From Paenibacillus herberti (GTDB lineage: Bacteria; Bacillota; Bacilli; Paenibacillales; Paenibacillaceae), in NCBI RefSeq assembly GCF_002233675.1, contig NZ_NMUQ01000003.1, forward strand, positions 354,574 to 418,573: a stretch of 64,000 nucleotides of DNA, given 5' to 3'. The notes under the pieces are model-generated. The model had not been told where the DNA came from. It worked only from the letters and a program-made list of their open reading frames with translations, and did no database searches. Below are positions 61,159-64,000 of the stretch, piece by piece (the stretch's first letter is position 1; each line of letters opens with the position of its first letter). A program made the translations under genes and the position numbers.

Positions 61159-63252
61159 ATGGTGCAAAGCTTATGGAGGCAAGAGGAAGCGGATAAGGCG
61201 GCATCCGTAACAGAGAGTTCGTCTCTGGAAGGGCTCGCAGGACTCGTTTACCGTTCCAATCTCATTGGGGCTGACCGGTCTGTATGCAACTGGGGCGGAG
61301 GCAATACATCAACAAAGACGGTTGTGACGGACTTCCGCGGCCGCGAGGTCGAGGTCATGTATGTAAAAGGAAGCGGCTCCGATCTAGCGACGATGAAGGA
61401 GGGCAATTTTACCGGTTTGCGTCTTGACGATGTGCGTCCGCTCTTCGAGCGGGGGGAAATGAGCGACGAGGATATGGTTGCCTATCTCGCCAATTGCATG
61501 ATCGACTCGCGCCATCCGCGCGCTTCCATCGAGACGTTGCTCCATGCGTTTCTGCCGTTTAAACATGTGGACCATACCCATCCTGATGCGATCATCTCGT
61601 TATGTTGTGCGGATAATGGCCGCGAGCTTGCTCGCGACATTTTCGGCGATCGCTTCGTTTGGGTGCCTTATATCCGTCCGGGCTTCACCTTGTCCAAAAT
61701 GATCGCCGAAGGCGTGCGCTCCAACCCGCAGGCCGAGCTCGTATTGATGGAAAAGCATGGCCTCGTCACCTGGGGTGAGACGCAGGAGGAGTGTTACGCG
61801 CAAACGATCCGCATCATCAGCGAAGCGGAGTCGTACATCGAAGCTCGCGTCAACGAAGCGAAGCTGTTCGGCGGACTGAAGCATGCTCCGCTGTCGCAAG
61901 AGGAGCGTCGCAGCATCGCGGCCGCCGTCATGCCGCTGATTCGCGGTGCAGTAAGCGACGAGAAGCGTATGGTGCTTACTTTTGACGATAGAGATGACAT
62001 TCTGGCATTCGCTGGTGGAGCGGACGCACCACAGCTGTCGCAGGTCGGTGCTGCTTGCCCGGATCATCTTGTGCATACGAAGGTCGTGCCGCTGCTCGTC
62101 GACTGGGCGCCGGACGCTTCCAACATCGAAGGACTCAAGATGCTGCTCAAAGAGGGAATCGAGACGTACAAAGAGAACTACAAAGCGTATTTCGAGCGCA
62201 ACCGCAATGAGGGCGACAAATGCTTCGAGGCGGCTCCGCGTGTCATCCTGATTCCTGGCGTGGGCATGGTGAACACCGGCAAAAGCGAGGCCAACTCCCG
62301 TGTGAGCGGCGCGCTTTATCATCGGGCTGTTGCGGTCATGCGCGGCGCGACGGCGCTCGGCCAGTTCGTATCCCTTAGCGAAAATGAATCCTACAACGTT
62401 GAATACTGGCCGCTTGAGCTGTATAAGCTGTCGCTCGCTCCTGCCGAGGCTGAATTCTCGCGTCAAATCGCCTTCATCACCGGCGGCGCTGGCGGCATCG
62501 GCAGCGAAACCGCACGCCGCCTCGCTCTCGGCGGCGCGCATTTGGTGCTTGCCGATCTCAATCTTGAGGGCGCGCAAAAGGTTGCCGACGACATCAACGC
62601 TCGCTTCGGCGAGGGCCGTGCAATCGCGGTACGTATGGACGTCACTAGCGAGGAGCAAGTTGCGGCAGCTTATGCCGAAGCTGCTCTGTCCTATGGCGGC
62701 GTGGACATCATCGTCAACAATGCCGGTCTCGCTACGTCCAGCCCGTTTAATGAAACGACGCTGAAAGAATGGAACCTCAACATCAATGTGCTCGGCACGG
62801 GATATTTCCTCGTCGCTCGGGAAGCTTTTCGCCAGATGCAGGAGCAGGGACGCGGCGGCAGCATGGTATTCATCGGCTCCAAAAACTCGGTGTATGCAGG
62901 CAAAAATGCCTCCGCTTACAGCGCAGCTAAGGCGCTTGAAGCACATCTGGCGCGCTGTATCGCTGCCGAGGGCGGCGAGTTCGGCATCCGTGTGAACACG
63001 ATTCTTCCGGATGCTATTCTGCAGGGCTCGGCCATCTGGAACTCGTCCTGGCGCGAGGAGCGCGCCGCAGCCTATGGCATCGCACCGGATCAGCTAGAGG
63101 AGTATTATCGCCAGCGCACAACGCTGCGTGTCAACATTTATCCGCGTGACATCGCGGAGGGCATTGCTTTCTTCGCCTCTTCCCGCTCGGAAAAAACCAC
63201 CGGTTGCATGTTGACGATCGACGGCGGCGTACCGGCGGCGTTCACTCGATAA
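61159..63252 (+). CDS. Bifunctional rhamnulose-1-phosphate aldolase/alcohol dehydrogenase
   Basis: This is a 697-residue fusion. The N-terminal part (about 1-420) is a class II aldolase-type domain with NWGGGNTSTK, the metal histidines of HVDHTHPDAI and EKHGLVTWGE. The C-terminal part (about 430-697) is a short-chain dehydrogenase with AFITGGAGGIGSETARRLAL and the catalytic SKNSVYAGKNASAYSAAKA (Tyr and Lys). Such fusions (YuxG/RhaEW type) split rhamnulose 1-phosphate to dihydroxyacetone phosphate and L-lactaldehyde and oxidise the latter to lactate. ATG 61159 has CGGAGG 9 bp upstream. Rhamnose isomerase follows in the same direction. Confidence 0.92.
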   Translation: MVQSLWRQEEADKAASVTESSSLEGLAGLVYRSNLIGADRSVCNWGGGNTSTKTVVTDFRGREVEVMYVKGSGSDLATMKEGNFTGLRLDDVRPLFERGEMSDEDMVAYLANCMIDSRHPRASIETLLHAFLPFKHVDHTHPDAIISLCCADNGRELARDIFGDRFVWVPYIRPGFTLSKMIAEGVRSNPQAELVLMEKHGLVTWGETQEECYAQTIRIISEAESYIEARVNEAKLFGGLKHAPLSQEERRSIAAAVMPLIRGAVSDEKRMVLTFDDRDDILAFAGGADAPQLSQVGAACPDHLVHTKVVPLLVDWAPDASNIEGLKMLLKEGIETYKENYKAYFERNRNEGDKCFEAAPRVILIPGVGMVNTGKSEANSRVSGALYHRAVAVMRGATALGQFVSLSENESYNVEYWPLELYKLSLAPAEAEFSRQIAFITGGAGGIGSETARRLALGGAHLVLADLNLEGAQKVADDINARFGEGRAIAVRMDVTSEEQVAAAYAEAALSYGGVDIIVNNAGLATSSPFNETTLKEWNLNINVLGTGYFLVAREAFRQMQEQGRGGSMVFIGSKNSVYAGKNASAYSAAKALEAHLARCIAAEGGEFGIRVNTILPDAILQGSAIWNSSWREERAAAYGIAPDQLEEYYRQRTTLRVNIYPRDIAEGIAFFASSRSEKTTGCMLTIDGGVPAAFTR

Positions 63253-63261
63253 TGTGCCTTT

Positions 63262-63287
63262 ACTCCTGCTGCGCCGGCGCAGCAGGA
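63262..63287 (+). other. Perfect GC-rich palindrome between the rhamnose genes
   Basis: The arms ctcctgctgcgcc and ggcgcagcaggag form a perfect 26-bp inverted repeat with no T run. It may be a processing or stability element that sets the ratio of the two products. Confidence 0.5.
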
Positions 63288-63333
63288 GCATTCCCAAGCA
63301 TCATCCTATATAACCTAAGGAGGCTGACGTCAA

Positions 63334-64000
63334 TTGAACCCAACCATTAGACAAAGCTATGAGCTGGCACGGGAGCAGTACGCTAAACACGGCATCGATA
63401 CCGACGCAATTCTAGAGGAGCTCTCCCGCATCAAGCTGTCCGTCCACTGCTGGCAAGGCGATGATGTTCGCGGTTTCTTGTTCCAGGATCAGGAGCTGTC
63501 CGGCGGAATTTCCGTCACTGGCTCTTACCCGGGGGCTGCTCGTACTCCAGATGAGCTGCGGGGCGACCTGGAAAAAGCGTTCTCACTCATTCCCGGCAAG
63601 CACAAAGTCAACCTGCATGCGATTTACGCCGATACCGCCGAAAAGGTGGATCTGGACGCGCTGGAGCCGCGCCACTTCCAGGCTTGGGTTGATTGGGCGG
63701 CAGAGCAGGGGCTTGGCCTCGACTTCAATCCAACCTGCTTCTCGCATCCAAAGGCTGCAGACGGCTTCACGCTTAGTCATCCCGATGAGACAATCCGGCA
63801 GTTCTGGATCGACCATTGTAAGGCTTCCCGCCGTATTGGTGCGTTTTTTGGCGAGACGCTTGGCCAGCCATGTGTCACGAATGTATGGATTCCTGACGGC
63901 TACAAAGACATTCCTGCGGACCGTCTCGCACCGCGCGTGCGCCTGAAGGAAGCGCTCGATGAGGTATTCTCTGAGCCGCTTGATCCGGCTCACAATCTGG
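63334..64000 (+). CDS. rhaA: L-rhamnose isomerase, 3' end outside window
   Basis: A frame from TTG 63334, with AAGGAGG 10 bp upstream, stays open to the window edge (222 codons). It reads [20 protein letters not shown], then [56 protein letters not shown] and [20 protein letters not shown]. This is the N-terminal half of RhaA, which converts L-rhamnose to L-rhamnulose with Mn. It lies 81 bp after the aldolase/dehydrogenase. The rhamnulose kinase and transporter are expected beyond the window or elsewhere. Confidence 0.93.
   Translation, partial: MNPTIRQSYELAREQYAKHGIDTDAILEELSRIKLSVHCWQGDDVRGFLFQDQELSGGISVTGSYPGAARTPDELRGDLEKAFSLIPGKHKVNLHAIYADTAEKVDLDALEPRHFQAWVDWAAEQGLGLDFNPTCFSHPKAADGFTLSHPDETIRQFWIDHCKASRRIGAFFGETLGQPCVTNVWIPDGYKDIPADRLAPRVRLKEALDEVFSEPLDPAHNL

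Noticed and set aside
61600-62946. 448-codon minus-strand ORF
   Set aside because: It lies wholly inside the aldolase/dehydrogenase gene, whose protein has clear family motifs. The antisense translation shows no domain.

Overview
The window looks like a chromosome segment of a Paenibacillus-type member of the Bacillota. The signs are strong AGGAGG ribosome-binding sites, many TTG and GTG starts, YesM/YesN two-component pairs beside LplA/LplB/YtcP-type sugar transporters, many secreted glycosidases with accessory carbohydrate-binding domains, and Fnr proteins with the C-terminal cysteine cluster known from Bacillus. This is inferred from gene content; no 16S or marker tree is available.

Layout. 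(1) 1-18 kb is a polysaccharide-degradation region. It holds two secreted DUF4832-type paralogues with CBM9/DOMON-like repeats, a bacterial GH59 (galactocerebrosidase-like) protein, a minus-strand ABC importer with its own YesM/YesN pair, and a GH30 endo-beta-1,6-galactanase-like enzyme behind two perfect cre-like boxes. Together they suggest use of beta-galactan or arabinogalactan side chains. (2) 17.7-19.1 kb has a divergent NmrA-type oxidoreductase and HxlR regulator. (3) 19.1-28.1 kb has two LacI regulators, then a binding protein, two permeases, a GH13 alpha-glycosidase, an ADP-ribosylglycohydrolase-family protein and an RpiB-type isomerase. One 14-bp LacI-type operator lies upstream of the second LacI gene and again, inverted, downstream of it in front of the transporter operon. 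(4) 29.1-33.6 kb is a tight five-gene operon: a membrane-free chemoreceptor-like protein, a GAF protein, a ThDP enzyme, a STAS-like protein and a KAS III-like enzyme. I know of no described system with this composition.

(5) 33.8-41.0 kb is the most unusual part. It is an array of about a dozen paralogous small proteins, each with a YjcZ-like N-terminal membrane segment and a variable extracytoplasmic domain rich in beta-strand pattern. There are clear block duplications, decayed copies, inverted members, and relics of a Crp/Fnr gene at the block edges. (6) 41.4-42.0 kb has two small orphan genes.

(7) 42.1-53.2 kb is an anaerobic module: Fnr regulator, NarL-type two-component pair, amino acid permease, a 39-residue peptide, DoxX, AdhE, PflB and PflA. 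Fnr-type boxes (TGTGA-N6-TCACA) sit at promoter positions here and upstream of a second Fnr gene at 60.3 kb. (8) 53.2-61 kb is mixed: a frameshifted ABC ATPase, a VanX-type dipeptidase lipoprotein, a SEC-C protein, a pentapeptide-repeat protein, a TnpB/IS605 relic, FolD, the second Fnr and a small membrane protein. (9) 61.1-64 kb starts a rhamnose operon: an aldolase/dehydrogenase fusion followed by RhaA, which is cut by the window edge.

All functions are read from motifs and family resemblance by eye. No database search was possible.
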